From contig NZ_CP084266.1 in the NCBI RefSeq assembly GCF_022879595.1, positions 496,001 through 560,000 of the forward strand: DNA of 64,000 nucleotides. Reading direction: 5' to 3'. Below the pieces are notes generated by a model. It was not told the origin of the DNA and did not search any database. It worked only from the letters and a program-made list of their open reading frames with translations. Positions 8,637 to 16,650 of this stretch are shown one piece after another. Within the stretch, counting starts at the first letter, position 1. Every line of letters starts with the position of its first letter. The stretch comes from Caballeronia sp. Lep1P3 (lineage in GTDB: Bacteria; Pseudomonadota; Gammaproteobacteria; Burkholderiales; Burkholderiaceae). The translations under genes and the position numbers were made by a program.

Positions 8637-9305
8637 TCACATCGCGTCGATGACGGCGTCGACGAGGTCGCGCGGCGTCGCGAATGCGCTGGCTGCTCTG
8701 GCGAGTCCGGCAAGCCGGTTGTCGACGAGAAGCGACGCGAGCCCGTGAACCTGCGCCCACGCCGACGTCATCGCGATGGCGCGCGCGGCGTCGATTTCGG
8801 CAAATGGGTGGGCGCTGTCGGCGGCGGGCGCGGGCTGCGCAGTATCGAACATGCCGGACAGCGCGCCCGCCGACACGCGCCGCGCCGCGATCAGCGACGG
8901 GCGGCTTGCGTCGAGCAACTCGTTTCGCGACATAAGGCGAAAGAGGTCGGGATTGTCCGCCGCGAAGTCGATATAGCCGTGCGCGATCGCGCGATTGCGT
9001 TGCGCCGCGCTCTGCGCTCGTGCGGCGCGCTTCGCCATGGCATCCGCGAGCCGCCGATGGCCGCTCGCCGCGAGTTCGCTGAGGACGCCGGCCGTATCGC
9101 CGAAATGATGCTGGGGCGCCGTGTGCGACACGCCGGCTTCCCGCGCGATGGCGCGCAGCGTCAGCCCGCGCAAGCCGTCGCGCCGAAGCACCGTCTCGGC
9201 CGCATGCAGCAGCGCATCGGGGAGCGAGCCGTGGTGGTAGGCGTGCGGCGCGGGGTTCTTCGTCGCGGGCCGGCCGCGCTTTCGCGGCGTTTCGGCGTTC
9301 TGCAT
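8637..9305 (-). CDS. TetR/AcrR-family transcriptional repressor
   Basis: A protein of 222 residues when started at the ATG at 9305; an upstream in-frame TTG at 9332 would overlap an operator and is less likely. The N-terminal HTH (LPDALLHAAETVLRRDG, LRAIAREAGVSHTAPQHHFG) spans about 30-75, followed by a helical ligand-binding domain of the WHG type. It is divergent from the DUF6622 gene. Two copies of an imperfect palindrome lie in the 136-bp intergenic region, which is the classic arrangement for a repressor controlling itself and its neighbour. The inducer is unknown. Confidence 0.88.
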   Translation of the reverse strand: MQNAETPRKRGRPATKNPAPHAYHHGSLPDALLHAAETVLRRDGLRGLTLRAIAREAGVSHTAPQHHFGDTAGVLSELAASGHRRLADAMAKRAARAQSAAQRNRAIAHGYIDFAADNPDLFRLMSRNELLDASRPSLIAARRVSAGALSGMFDTAQPAPAADSAHPFAEIDAARAIAMTSAWAQVHGLASLLVDNRLAGLARAASAFATPRDLVDAVIDAM

Positions 9306-9330
9306 AGGAATGGAAACCCTCTGGTCGATC

Positions 9331-9351
9331 AATCTTTACAATGTAAAAATA
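9331..9351. promoter_or_regulatory. Probable TetR operator, copy 1
   Basis: ATCTTTACAATGTAAAAAT contains the palindrome TTTACAATGTAAA (9335-9347). It lies 26 bp upstream of the TetR start codon and repeats, with a few changes, at 9380-9400. Binding here would shut off the tetR promoter. Confidence 0.65.
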
Positions 9352-9379
9352 TGTTGACCCAGCCGCACTCGAAAGTCAA

Positions 9380-9400
9380 AATCTTTCCAACGTAAAGATT
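9380..9400. promoter_or_regulatory. Probable TetR operator, copy 2
   Basis: ATCTTTCCAACGTAAAGAT (9381-9399) is an inverted repeat with 7-bp arms (AATCTTT and AAAGATT). It matches copy 1 at most positions and is offset 49 bp from it. It lies 42 bp before the DUF6622 start codon. Confidence 0.65.
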
Positions 9401-9441
9401 CGTCGATCGACGGAACTTGCGCAATCAACTGGAGAACGATC

Positions 9442-9960
9442 ATGTCTCTGCAAGCGATTCTGGCCGGCACGCCGGTCTGGGTTTGGGTGTTGTTGGCGGT
9501 GCTCGTGTCGCGCGGCCTGAAGGCGATGAAAGGCGGCACCGCGCCGCTCTCGAAACTGGCGGTGGTGCCCGCCGTGTTCGCGGCTTGGGGCGTGCTGCAC
9601 ATCGTCACCGGGCCGGCGGCCGGCTGGGAAACGGCTGCGATGTGGCTTGTCGGCGGCTTGGCCGGCGCGGGCGTCGGCGTTGCGCTGGCGAAGCGAAGCG
9701 GGCTGACGGTGGATCGCGCACAGCGCACCGTCACGGTGCCGGGGTCCATCGTGCCGATGCTGCTGATTCTCGCGACGTTCGCCTCGAAATTCTGGATCGG
9801 CTTCGAACTCGCGACGGGCGGAGCGGCGGGCGTCGATTCGATGTTCGTCGTGCTGAACGGTCTCGTGTCGGGCGTGGTCGCCGGAATCTTCGCGGGACGC
9901 TTCCTGGTCTATTGGCTCGCGCTGCGCCCGGCGCCGGCGGCGATGTTCGGTCGCGTTTGA
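9442..9960 (+). CDS. DUF6622-type integral membrane protein
   Basis: A protein of 172 residues with about five hydrophobic segments (9-22, 38-55, 62-80, 103-120, 132-155) and start MSLQAILAGTPVWVWVLLAV. A good ribosome binding site (CTGGAGAACGATC) precedes the ATG. The sequence pattern is that of a family of small inner-membrane proteins of unknown function common in proteobacteria and often paired with a divergent TetR gene, as here. De-repression by an unknown small ligand is the likely control. Confidence 0.75.
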   Translation: MSLQAILAGTPVWVWVLLAVLVSRGLKAMKGGTAPLSKLAVVPAVFAAWGVLHIVTGPAAGWETAAMWLVGGLAGAGVGVALAKRSGLTVDRAQRTVTVPGSIVPMLLILATFASKFWIGFELATGGAAGVDSMFVVLNGLVSGVVAGIFAGRFLVYWLALRPAPAAMFGRV

Positions 9961-9973
9961 TTGCCGATGAAAA

Positions 9974-10006
9974 AAAGCCGCGAGACCGATACGGCCTCAC
10001 GGCTTT
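9974..10006. terminator. Bidirectional intrinsic terminator
   Basis: The arms AAAGCCGCGAGACCG and CGGCCTCACGGCTTT form a stem flanked by A and T runs on the two strands. It sits between the convergent DUF6622 and cspA genes and can end both transcripts. Confidence 0.7.
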
Positions 10007-10010
10007 GCGC

Positions 10011-10060
10011 ATTCGCGGCTTGTTGCGGCTTATTGCGGCTTACTGCGGCTTACTGCGGCT
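10011..10060. repeat. Tandem 10-bp repeat running through the cspA stop codon
   Basis: Five consecutive 10-bp blocks end in GCGGCT: ATTCGCGGCT, TGTTGCGGCT, TATTGCGGCT, TACTGCGGCT, TACTGCGGCT. Read on the minus strand they supply the last codons and stop of cspA and then repeat beyond it. Each unit TAAGCCGCAG or TAAGCCGCAA carries a potential stop, so the array looks like slippage that leaves the protein end intact. Confidence 0.75.
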
Positions 10061-10253
10061 GAATGTTGGCCGCTTGCAAGCCCTTCGGACCCTGACGCAC
10101 CTCGAACATCACCTTCTGGTTTTCCTGCAGCGACTTGTAACCGTCCGCCCGAATCTCCGAGAAATGCGCGAACAGGTCGGGGCTGCCGTCATCCGGCTTG
10201 ATGAATCCGAACCCCTTCGCGTCGTTGAACCATTTCACAGTGCCAATTGCCAT
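10050..10253 (-). CDS. cspA: Cold-shock protein, CspA family
   Basis: A protein of 67 residues forming one cold-shock OB-fold. Both RNA-binding motifs are intact: KGFGFI (13-18, RNP1) and LFAHFS (27-32, RNP2-like). The start [18 protein letters not shown] is preceded by AGAGGAAACA. It binds single-stranded RNA or DNA and acts as an RNA chaperone. Only 81 bp separate it from the upstream open frame, so either the long leader typical of cold-inducible csp genes overlaps that gene or expression is not classically cold-induced. The symbol reflects family, not a proven orthologue. Confidence 0.93.
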   Translation of the reverse strand: MAIGTVKWFNDAKGFGFIKPDDGSPDLFAHFSEIRADGYKSLQENQKVMFEVRQGPKGLQAANIQPQ

Positions 10254-10334
10254 TGTTTCCTCTTCTTTTGCAGCGTGGAACGGGGGGCGTCCTCGCGTGG
10301 TGGATCGATTGTTATGAGCGTCAGTCGCGATGCG

Positions 10335-10580
10335 TCAGGCGAGCGCGGCTTCGTCCGGCATCTCGTCGAGCAGCGTCGAAAGCTGGCTGTTCGCTTCCCG
10401 GCCGCTGAATTCGCGCAGCGTCGCAAGCAAGGTGCGCCACGGAGCCGGCCAGCGCGTTTCGCGCACGCAGCGGCCTTTCGCGTCGGTGATGCGCAGGAGC
10501 GCCGTGTCGGGGTAGTAGGTGAGGGTGACGGGCAGTCCGTCGAGGACGCAGGTTGCGGTACAAGGTTTCGGTGTGAACAT
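10335..10580 (-). CDS. Conserved hypothetical protein, 81 residues
   Basis: The product begins MFTPKPCTATCVLDGLPVTL and ends LLDEMPDEAALA. It has no signal peptide or membrane segment and looks like a small globular cytoplasmic protein (a beta-rich first half, CVLDGLPVTLTYYPDTALLR, then helical). It lies 81 bp upstream of cspA on the same strand and may share its transcript. No function is recognised. Confidence 0.6.
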   Translation of the reverse strand: MFTPKPCTATCVLDGLPVTLTYYPDTALLRITDAKGRCVRETRWPAPWRTLLATLREFSGREANSQLSTLLDEMPDEAALA

Positions 10581-10821
10581 GCTTTTTTAGTTGGGTGAGT
10601 GGTCGTCGCCGGACGCGGCGCGTGGCGCTCTGGTCGACAGTGCGAGCCAATGAGCAATGGGCGTGCCAGGGCGGTTAAGCCCGCGCTGCGAGGGCGGTGG
10701 ACATCGCAACTATCCTAATCCGCGTTGCACGGCGTTGAACGATGTTTTGACGACATTCGGGTTCAGTTGCGCGACGTTGCACCGATATACTCGGTCGCAA
10801 CACAGACCTCGGAATGCCATC

Positions 10822-10980
10822 ATGTTCGTTGCCACTCTTTTGCTTTGCCCTGTTGGAATCGCGGCTCTTTTCGCGTTCGCATTGTTCGCCGACAGGACTT
10901 TTCGCCGGACGCATCTGCAAAAAGCGCCCACGCTGACGGTTCCCGAAGTGCCACGCACGACACTCAAGCGCCGTCGCTAA
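10822..10980 (+). CDS. Small membrane protein, 52 residues
   Basis: The product MFVATLLLCPVGIAALFAFA continues with one hydrophobic helix (about 3-22) and a basic C-terminal tail ending LKRRR. A weak ribosome binding site (CTCGGAATGCC) precedes the ATG. The longer open frame starting at 10657 is not credible upstream of this ATG. No family is recognised; single-helix proteins of this type are common in the genus. Confidence 0.45.
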   Translation: MFVATLLLCPVGIAALFAFALFADRTFRRTHLQKAPTLTVPEVPRTTLKRRR

Positions 10981-11014
10981 ACCGGCGATCCGCTTTCGTT
11001 ATCGAACGATGGCC

Positions 11015-11054
11015 CTTTCGAATTGTTCCGCTATTGGCGCCGGTCTATAGTGCC
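11015..11054 (+). promoter_or_regulatory. Rhamnose operon 1 promoter with shared operator element
   Basis: TTGTTC (-35, 11023-11028), a 17-bp spacer and TATAGT (-10, 11046-11051) lie 47 bp before the start codon of the first gene. The whole 40-bp block matches 29 of 40 positions of the block at 16208-16247 ahead of rhaM, including the spacer core GCTAT-GG-G-CG. Outside this block the two regions are not alike, so the match indicates a common regulator, most likely the LysR protein encoded between the operons. Confidence 0.65.
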
Positions 11055-11097
11055 CGTCACGGCATCTCACCGACACGACAATACAAGGAGACAGGGC

Positions 11098-11859
11098 ATG
11101 AACCGGATCGATCTGGCGGATCGCAGTGTGGTCATCACCGGCGGCGCGCGGGGTATCGGCCTTGCGGTCGCCGAGCGCGCGCTCGCGTCGGGCGCAAGCG
11201 TCGCGCTGTGGGATGTGGACGCGGAGCGGCTCCAGCGCACGCGCGCCGAACTCTCGTCGAAATACGACGGGCGCACGGTCAGCGAGGCTGTCGTCGAACT
11301 GACGGACGAGTCTTCCGTCAACGCCGCCGTCGAAGCGACGCTCGCCGCGCACGGCAAGATCGACGTGCTCGTGAACAATGCCGGCATCACCGGCGGCAAC
11401 GGGGCGACGTGGGAACTCGCGCCCGAAGTCTGGCGCCGCGTCATCGACGTCAATCTGATCGGACCATATCTCACGTGCCGCGCGATCGTGCCGCACATGT
11501 TGAAGGCGGGCTACGGGCGCATCGTCAATATCGCGTCCATCGCGGGCAAGGAAGGCAATCCGAACGCCTCGCACTACAGCGCGTCGAAGGCCGGGCTGAT
11601 CGGGCTCACCAAGTCGCTCGGCAAGGAACTCGCGGGCAAGAACATCCTCGTGAACGCCGTCACGCCCGCCGCGGCCAAGACCGAAATCTTCGATTCGATG
11701 GCGCAGCAGCACATCGACTACATGCTCTCCAAGATTCCGATGAACCGTTTCCTCATGCCCGAGGAAGCGGCGTCGCTCATCCTGTGGCTCTCGTCCGAAG
11801 ACTGCGCGTTCAGCACGGGCGCGGTGTTCGACTTGTCGGGCGGACGCGCGACCTACTGA
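11098..11859 (+). CDS. SDR oxidoreductase, probable 2-keto-3-deoxy-L-rhamnonate 4-dehydrogenase
   Basis: A protein of 253 residues in the classical short-chain dehydrogenase family: cofactor motif TGGARGIG (about 15-22), NNAG (about 97), and the catalytic Tyr-x-x-x-Lys in HYSASKAG (about 160). An Asp after the second strand (LWDVDAER) suggests NAD preference. It is the first gene of an operon with an MFS transporter, L-rhamnonate dehydratase and L-rhamnose 1-dehydrogenase. In the non-phosphorylative L-rhamnose pathway the dehydratase product is oxidised by an SDR (LRA5 type), and this gene fits that step. The start uses AAGGAGACAGGGC. Substrate assignment rests on context. Confidence 0.8.
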   Translation: MNRIDLADRSVVITGGARGIGLAVAERALASGASVALWDVDAERLQRTRAELSSKYDGRTVSEAVVELTDESSVNAAVEATLAAHGKIDVLVNNAGITGGNGATWELAPEVWRRVIDVNLIGPYLTCRAIVPHMLKAGYGRIVNIASIAGKEGNPNASHYSASKAGLIGLTKSLGKELAGKNILVNAVTPAAAKTEIFDSMAQQHIDYMLSKIPMNRFLMPEEAASLILWLSSEDCAFSTGAVFDLSGGRATY

Positions 11860-11886
11860 TTCCCGCGCGTTTCACTGGAGAGAGAC

Positions 11887-13206
11887 ATGGATCGATCCGC
11901 TTTCGCGGAAGGCGCCGTCACGTCCCGCGTGATGCGCCGGCTGCTGCCGTTCCTGCTGCTCATGTACGTGCTGGCGTTTCTGGACCGCGCGAACATCGGC
12001 TTCGCGCAAAAGGCGTTGCAGCAGGATACGGGGCTCACGAACGCCGCGTTTGCGTTCGGCGCGGGCGTGTTCTTCGTCGGATACGCGATTTTCGAGGTGC
12101 CGAGCAATCTGCTGCTGCATCGCGTGGGCGCGAAGCTGTGGATGTGCCGCATCATGGTCACATGGGGCCTCGTTTCGGCGGCGATGGCCTTCGCGCATTC
12201 TGGAACCGCGTTCTACACGCTGCGCTTTCTGCTCGGCGTGGCGGAAGCGGGCTTCTTTCCCGGCATCGTCTATTACCTGACGCGCTGGTTTCCGCAAGCG
12301 TCGCGTGCGCGCGCGCTCGGCGTTTTCTACTTCGGCGCGCCGCTCGCGTTCATCTTCGGCGCGCCGCTTTCGGGGCTGCTGCTCGATCTGCACGGCGCGC
12401 TCGGGTTTGCGGGCTGGCAGTGGCTCTTTCTCGTCGAAGGGCTGCTCGCGTCCATCGTCGGCGTGTGCGCGTTCTGGTATCTCGACGACGATCCCGCCCG
12501 CGCCCGCTGGCTCGCGCACGATGAACGCGCGTGGCTCGTCGCGCGCCTCGCGGATGACGCGCGCGCCGCTTCGTCGCATGGGCCGCATCGCGTGCTCGCC
12601 GCGCTCGTCGATGCCCGCGTGCTGGTGTTGTGCTGCGTCTATTTCCTGATTCAGGCGGCCGTGTACGGCGTCGTCTTCTATCTGCCGCAACAGGTGTCGG
12701 CGTTGCTCGGCACGAAGGTCGGCTTTCGCGTGGGACTCGTGACCGCGCTGCCGTGGATCGCTGCGCTCGTCGTGACGTGGATCGTGCCGCGCTACGCCGA
12801 TCGGACGGGCAAGCATCGCGCATGCGCCGTCGCGCTGCTCGTGATGTCGGGCGTGGCGATCGCGGTGTCGGGGCTGGCTGGCATGCCGCTCGTCTCGCTC
12901 ATCGCGCTGTGTTGCGCCGCCAGCGGATTCATCGCCGCGCAGCCGCTCTTCTGGACTTTCCCGACGCGCTATCTGACGGGCGCGGCCGCCGCCGCGGGCA
13001 TCGCGCTCATCAATTCGCTCGGCGGCCTCGGCGGATTCTTCGCGCCGATAGCCCGCACCGCCGCCGACGCCGCCTTCCATTCAACGAGCGCCGGCCTCGT
13101 GCTGCTCGGCGCGGCGAGCGTGCTGGCCGCGCTCGTGATCGTCGCGCTGGTGCGCGTGCCGCAACGTCAACCGATTTCGGGCGGTGAGCCCGTCGAAGCA
13201 TCCTGA
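11887..13206 (+). CDS. MFS transporter, anion:cation symporter (ACS) family
   Basis: A protein of 439 residues with twelve predicted membrane helices. The early motif FLDRANIGFAQKAL and the loop segment DDDPARARWLAHDERAWL are typical of ACS-family importers of sugar acids and hydroxy acids. It lies 27 bp after the SDR gene and 19 bp before rhmD, so it is co-transcribed. The likely cargo is L-rhamnonate or a related aldonate, complementing the ABC importer for the free sugar in the neighbouring operon. A GGAGAGAGAC ribosome binding site supports the start. Confidence 0.85.
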   Translation: MDRSAFAEGAVTSRVMRRLLPFLLLMYVLAFLDRANIGFAQKALQQDTGLTNAAFAFGAGVFFVGYAIFEVPSNLLLHRVGAKLWMCRIMVTWGLVSAAMAFAHSGTAFYTLRFLLGVAEAGFFPGIVYYLTRWFPQASRARALGVFYFGAPLAFIFGAPLSGLLLDLHGALGFAGWQWLFLVEGLLASIVGVCAFWYLDDDPARARWLAHDERAWLVARLADDARAASSHGPHRVLAALVDARVLVLCCVYFLIQAAVYGVVFYLPQQVSALLGTKVGFRVGLVTALPWIAALVVTWIVPRYADRTGKHRACAVALLVMSGVAIAVSGLAGMPLVSLIALCCAASGFIAAQPLFWTFPTRYLTGAAAAAGIALINSLGGLGGFFAPIARTAADAAFHSTSAGLVLLGAASVLAALVIVALVRVPQRQPISGGEPVEAS

Positions 13207-13225
13207 CAACTAGGAGACGAAAACC

Positions 13226-14404
13226 ATGTCCATGCCCACCATTCGCCAGGTTCGCGCGTTCACCGTTCGCGGCGGCGGCGCGGATTATCACGATCAGGGC
13301 GCCGATCACTGGATCGACGATCACGTCGCGACGCCGATGGCGCGTTATCCCGAGTATCGGCAGAGCAGGCAGTCGTTCGGCCTGAACGTGCTCGGTTCGC
13401 TCGTCGTCGAGATCGAAGCGAGCGACGGCACAGTCGGCTTCGCGGTGACGACGGGCGGCGAGATCGGCGCGTTCATCGTCGAGAAGCATCTGGCGCGTTT
13501 CCTCGAAGGGCAGCGCGTGACGGACATCGAGAAGATGTGGGATCAGATGTACTTCGCGACGCTCTATTACGGACGCAAGGGCATCGTTCTGAACGCGATT
13601 TCGGGCGTCGATCTCGCGTTGTGGGACTTGCTCGCGAAGGTGCGCAAGGAGCCGGTGTTTCAGTTGCTCGGCGGCCCGGTGCGCGATGAATTGCAGTTCT
13701 ATGCGACCGGCGCGCGCCCGGATCTCGCGAAGCAGATGGGTTTCATCGGCGGCAAGATGCCGTTGCAGCACGGCCCGGCGGAAGGCGAAGAAGGGCTTGC
13801 CGCGAACATCGCCAAACTTGCGGACATGCGTTCCAAAGTGGGCGACGATTTCTGGTTGATGTTCGATTGCTGGATGAGCCTCGATCTCAACTACGCGAAG
13901 CGTCTCGCGACGGCGGCGCGCGAATTCGGGCTGAAATGGATCGAAGAAGCGCTTCCGCCGGACGACTATTGGGGCTACGCCGAACTGCGCCGATCGGTGC
14001 CGCGCGGCATGATGGTGACGACGGGTGAACACGAAGCCACGCGCTGGGGCTTTCGCATGCTCTTCGAGATGGGCTGCGCGGATCTCGTGCAGCCGGACGT
14101 CGGCTGGTGCGGCGGCATCACGGAACTCATCAAGATTTCCGCGCTTGCGGACGCGCATAACGTGCTGGTCGTGCCGCATGGGTCGTCGGTGTACAGCTAT
14201 CACTTCGTCGTGACGCGGCACAACTCGCCATTCGCGGAATTCCTGATGATGGCCCCGCAAGCCGATCAGGTCGTGCCGATGTTCACGCCCTTGCTGCTCG
14301 ACGAGCCGGTTCCGGTGAACGGCCGCATGAAAGTGCCGGAAACGCCGGGCTTCGGCGTGCGGCTCAATCCCGAATGCGCGCTTGCGCGGCCTTACACCCA
14401 CTGA
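13226..14404 (+). CDS. rhmD: L-rhamnonate dehydratase
   Basis: A protein of 392 residues in the enolase superfamily. It matches the known L-rhamnonate dehydratase pattern closely: [19 protein letters not shown] near residue 20, [35 protein letters not shown], metal ligands in [13 protein letters not shown] and GEHEAT, and the late QPDVGWCGG and [11 protein letters not shown] motifs. It removes water from L-rhamnonate to give 2-keto-3-deoxy-L-rhamnonate, with Mg2+ held by the carboxylates. It is the third gene of the rhamnose operon 1 and has a TAGGAGACGAAAACC ribosome binding site. Confidence is high from motif agreement along the whole length. Confidence 0.95.
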   Translation: MSMPTIRQVRAFTVRGGGADYHDQGADHWIDDHVATPMARYPEYRQSRQSFGLNVLGSLVVEIEASDGTVGFAVTTGGEIGAFIVEKHLARFLEGQRVTDIEKMWDQMYFATLYYGRKGIVLNAISGVDLALWDLLAKVRKEPVFQLLGGPVRDELQFYATGARPDLAKQMGFIGGKMPLQHGPAEGEEGLAANIAKLADMRSKVGDDFWLMFDCWMSLDLNYAKRLATAAREFGLKWIEEALPPDDYWGYAELRRSVPRGMMVTTGEHEATRWGFRMLFEMGCADLVQPDVGWCGGITELIKISALADAHNVLVVPHGSSVYSYHFVVTRHNSPFAEFLMMAPQADQVVPMFTPLLLDEPVPVNGRMKVPETPGFGVRLNPECALARPYTH

Positions 14405-14415
14405 CGAGGCGTCAC

Positions 14416-15198
14416 ATGCTGCTGGAAAACAAGGTCGTGATCGTGACGGGCGGCTCGCGCGGCATCGGCCGGGCGATTGCGCTCGCGAGCGCGCGCGAAG
14501 GCGCTGACATCGCGATCAATTACTGGCGCGACAACGATCAGTCCTACGGCAAGGCATCGGCGGCGGAATCGATCGTCGGCGAAATCGAGTCGCTCGGGCG
14601 TCGTGCGATTGCGGTGGAAGGCAACGTCGCGGAGCGCGAGACGGGCATCGAACTCGTGCGGCGCACGGTGGAGGCGTTCGGGCGTGTGGACGTGCTTTCG
14701 AGCAACGCGGGAATCTGTCCGTTTCATGCGTTTCTCGACATGCCCGCTTCCGTCTACGAAACGACGGTCGCCGTGAATCTGAACGGCGCGTTCTACGCGA
14801 CGCAGGCCGCCGCAAACCAGATGAAAGCGCAGGGCACGGGCGGCGCCATCGTCGCAACGAGTTCGATCAGCGCGCTCGTCGGGGGCGGCATGCAGACGCA
14901 TTACACGCCCACCAAAGCGGGCGTGCATTCGCTGATGCAATCCTGCGCGATCGCGCTCGGACCTTTTGGAATCCGGTGCAATTCGGTGATGCCGGGCACT
15001 ATCGCAACGGATTTGAATGCGGAAGACCTTTCCGATACGGACAAGCGTGCCTATATGGAAAAGCGCATCCCGCTCGGACGGCTCGGCGCGCCCGACGACG
15101 TCGCGCAATGCGTGGTGTTTCTCGCGTCGGACCGCGCGCGGTACGTGACCGGCGCGTCCTTGCTGGTGGACGGCGGCCTCTTCGTCAACTTGCAGTGA
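14416..15198 (+). CDS. L-rhamnose 1-dehydrogenase (SDR family)
   Basis: A protein of 260 residues, SDR fold: TGGSRGIG (10-17), SNAGICPFHAFLDMP (about 96-110), catalytic SSIS and HYTPTKAG, and the C-terminal TGASLLVDGGLFVNLQ, which is the hallmark of the Azotobacter/Sphingomonas-type L-rhamnose 1-dehydrogenases. It oxidises L-rhamnose to L-rhamnono-lactone with NAD(P)+. The start at 14416 follows GAGGCGTCAC and lies 11 bp after the rhmD stop. Its end overlaps the convergent LysR gene by 14 bp. It supplies the first catabolic step; the lactonase is in the second operon. Confidence 0.9.
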   Translation: MLLENKVVIVTGGSRGIGRAIALASAREGADIAINYWRDNDQSYGKASAAESIVGEIESLGRRAIAVEGNVAERETGIELVRRTVEAFGRVDVLSSNAGICPFHAFLDMPASVYETTVAVNLNGAFYATQAAANQMKAQGTGGAIVATSSISALVGGGMQTHYTPTKAGVHSLMQSCAIALGPFGIRCNSVMPGTIATDLNAEDLSDTDKRAYMEKRIPLGRLGAPDDVAQCVVFLASDRARYVTGASLLVDGGLFVNLQ

Positions 15199-16141
15199 GC
15201 GCGAGCGACGCCGACGAATACTTGCGCAATAGCGCGATGAAGTACTCGGCCGGCTCGCTCAGCGTTTCGTATTTGCGGCGCAGAAGGCCGAACCCCGACA
15301 GGCTCTTGCCGATTTCGACGGGAAGCGCGACGAGCAATTGCGCGCGCAGGTAGTCGCGCACGACGGACTCGGGCAGCATCGCCACGGCGTCGCTGTTTTG
15401 CAGCAGTTGCAGCGTTGCGAAGATGGACGCGCATTCGACGATATCGGCGGGCGTCGTGAGTCCCGCGCGCGCGAGTTCTTCCTCGAAGAGACCGCGCGCC
15501 GGGCTCGTGATCGGCTGAAGAATCCACGGCCAGCCGACGAGCCTATCGAGCGCGAGCGAAGTCTTCGCGGCAAGCGAATGCTTCGCGCGTACGACGAGGC
15601 GCATCGCTTCGCGCGCGAGCGGTTCGAAGTCGAAGTCATTGTGTTGAAGCGGCGTGGTCAGTCGGCCGAGCGCGAGGTCCACTTCGCGGCGATGCAGCAG
15701 TTGCACGACCTGATCGCTCGTCTCGCCGAGGATGCGAACGTTGAGCAGCGGACGCTCGGATTTCAGTTCGGTCACGGCCATCGCGAGCACGTCGGGCGCG
15801 GCGCCCATGATCGCGCCGACCGTGAGCTGGCCGTGTCCGCCGCGCCGCTTGTTGTCGAGATCGTCGGCGAAGCGCGTGAGGTCCGCGAGCGAGCGGCGCG
15901 CGTAAGCGAGCGCGGCGGTGCCGAGCGGCGTCGGGTGCATGCCTCGTGCGTTGCGCTCGAAGAGCAGAAAGCCGAAGGCCTCTTCGATGTCCGCCAGCAT
16001 GCGGCTGGCACTCGGCTGCGCGACGTTGATGCTGTCGGCTGCGTGATGGAGATTGCGCGTGTCGTCGAGCGCGACGAGCAACGCGAGATGCTTGAATTTC
16101 AGGCGGTTGACGAGCGCCACCTGTGAGACGTTCTGGTTCAT
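15185..16141 (-). CDS. LysR-family transcriptional regulator of the rhamnose genes
   Basis: A protein of 318 residues from the ATG at 16141 (an in-frame ATG at 16162 is possible). It has an N-terminal winged HTH (LKFKHLALLVALDDTRNLHH, AQPSASRMLADIEEAFGFLL) and a LysR substrate-binding domain. The N-terminus resembles GbpR-type regulators that control sugar-binding-protein operons. It is transcribed divergently from rhaM and sits between the two rhamnose operons, whose promoters share a 40-bp element. This makes it the best candidate for their regulator, with L-rhamnose or a pathway intermediate as ligand (inference). Confidence 0.88.
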   Translation of the reverse strand: MNQNVSQVALVNRLKFKHLALLVALDDTRNLHHAADSINVAQPSASRMLADIEEAFGFLLFERNARGMHPTPLGTAALAYARRSLADLTRFADDLDNKRRGGHGQLTVGAIMGAAPDVLAMAVTELKSERPLLNVRILGETSDQVVQLLHRREVDLALGRLTTPLQHNDFDFEPLAREAMRLVVRAKHSLAAKTSLALDRLVGWPWILQPITSPARGLFEEELARAGLTTPADIVECASIFATLQLLQNSDAVAMLPESVVRDYLRAQLLVALPVEIGKSLSGFGLLRRKYETLSEPAEYFIALLRKYSSASLALTAS

Positions 16142-16207
16142 TCGGCAATCCGCGTGATGCAACGCAACGATGTTCGCGCGATACGGTTTTGCGATCGGCC
16201 AATCCTG

Positions 16208-16247
16208 CTTTCGGATTGTCCTGCTATCGGTGGCGAATTATAGTCGC
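16208..16247 (+). promoter_or_regulatory. Rhamnose operon 2 promoter with shared operator element
   Basis: TTGTCC (-35, 16216-16221), a 17-bp spacer and TATAGT (-10, 16239-16244) form a promoter upstream of rhaM. The block matches the operon 1 promoter at 11015-11054 in 29 of 40 positions. An inverted repeat CAATCC-N7-GGATTG (16200-16218) overlaps its -35 side, and GAT-N9-ATC (16214-16228) is matched by AAT-N9-ATT in operon 1, preserving the symmetry. Confidence 0.68.
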
Positions 16248-16306
16248 AGCACAACGCGCTTCGCGGCATCGAAAGAGGCGCATCGAACATAAAAAGGCGG
16301 GCCGCC

Positions 16307-16621
16307 ATGGAGACAGTGGCATTTCGCATGACCCTCAAGCCGGGCATGCGCGAGGAATACGAACGGCGCCATCGCGAGCTATGGCCCGAACTGGCCGACG
16401 CATTGCGCGCGGCCGGCATTCGCGATTACTGGATCTTCCTCGACGAAAGCACCGGGCATCTCTTCGCCAGCTACAAGCGCACGGACACGCACAGCACCGA
16501 CACGCTGCCGGCGCTGCCCATCATGCGCAAATGGTGGGACTACATGGCCGAACTCATGGATACGCATGCGGACAACGCGCCCGTCGCCGTGCCGCTTGCA
16601 CCGGTCTTTCATCTTGCGTGA
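16307..16621 (+). CDS. rhaM: L-rhamnose mutarotase
   Basis: A protein of 104 residues, the usual length of the RhaM/RhaU dimeric alpha-beta barrel family. Motifs include MREEYERRHRELWPEL (catalytic His in the RRH segment), IRDYWIFLDESTGHLFASYK and MRKWWDYMAELM near the end. It interconverts alpha and beta anomers of L-rhamnose so that the dehydrogenase and transporter are supplied with the right form. It is the first gene of the second rhamnose operon, 63 bp downstream of a recognisable -10 box, with the lactonase gene 29 bp further on. Confidence 0.93.
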   Translation: METVAFRMTLKPGMREEYERRHRELWPELADALRAAGIRDYWIFLDESTGHLFASYKRTDTHSTDTLPALPIMRKWWDYMAELMDTHADNAPVAVPLAPVFHLA

Positions 16622-16650
16622 ACGCGCGTTCCAGCCGCGAGGAGAACAGC

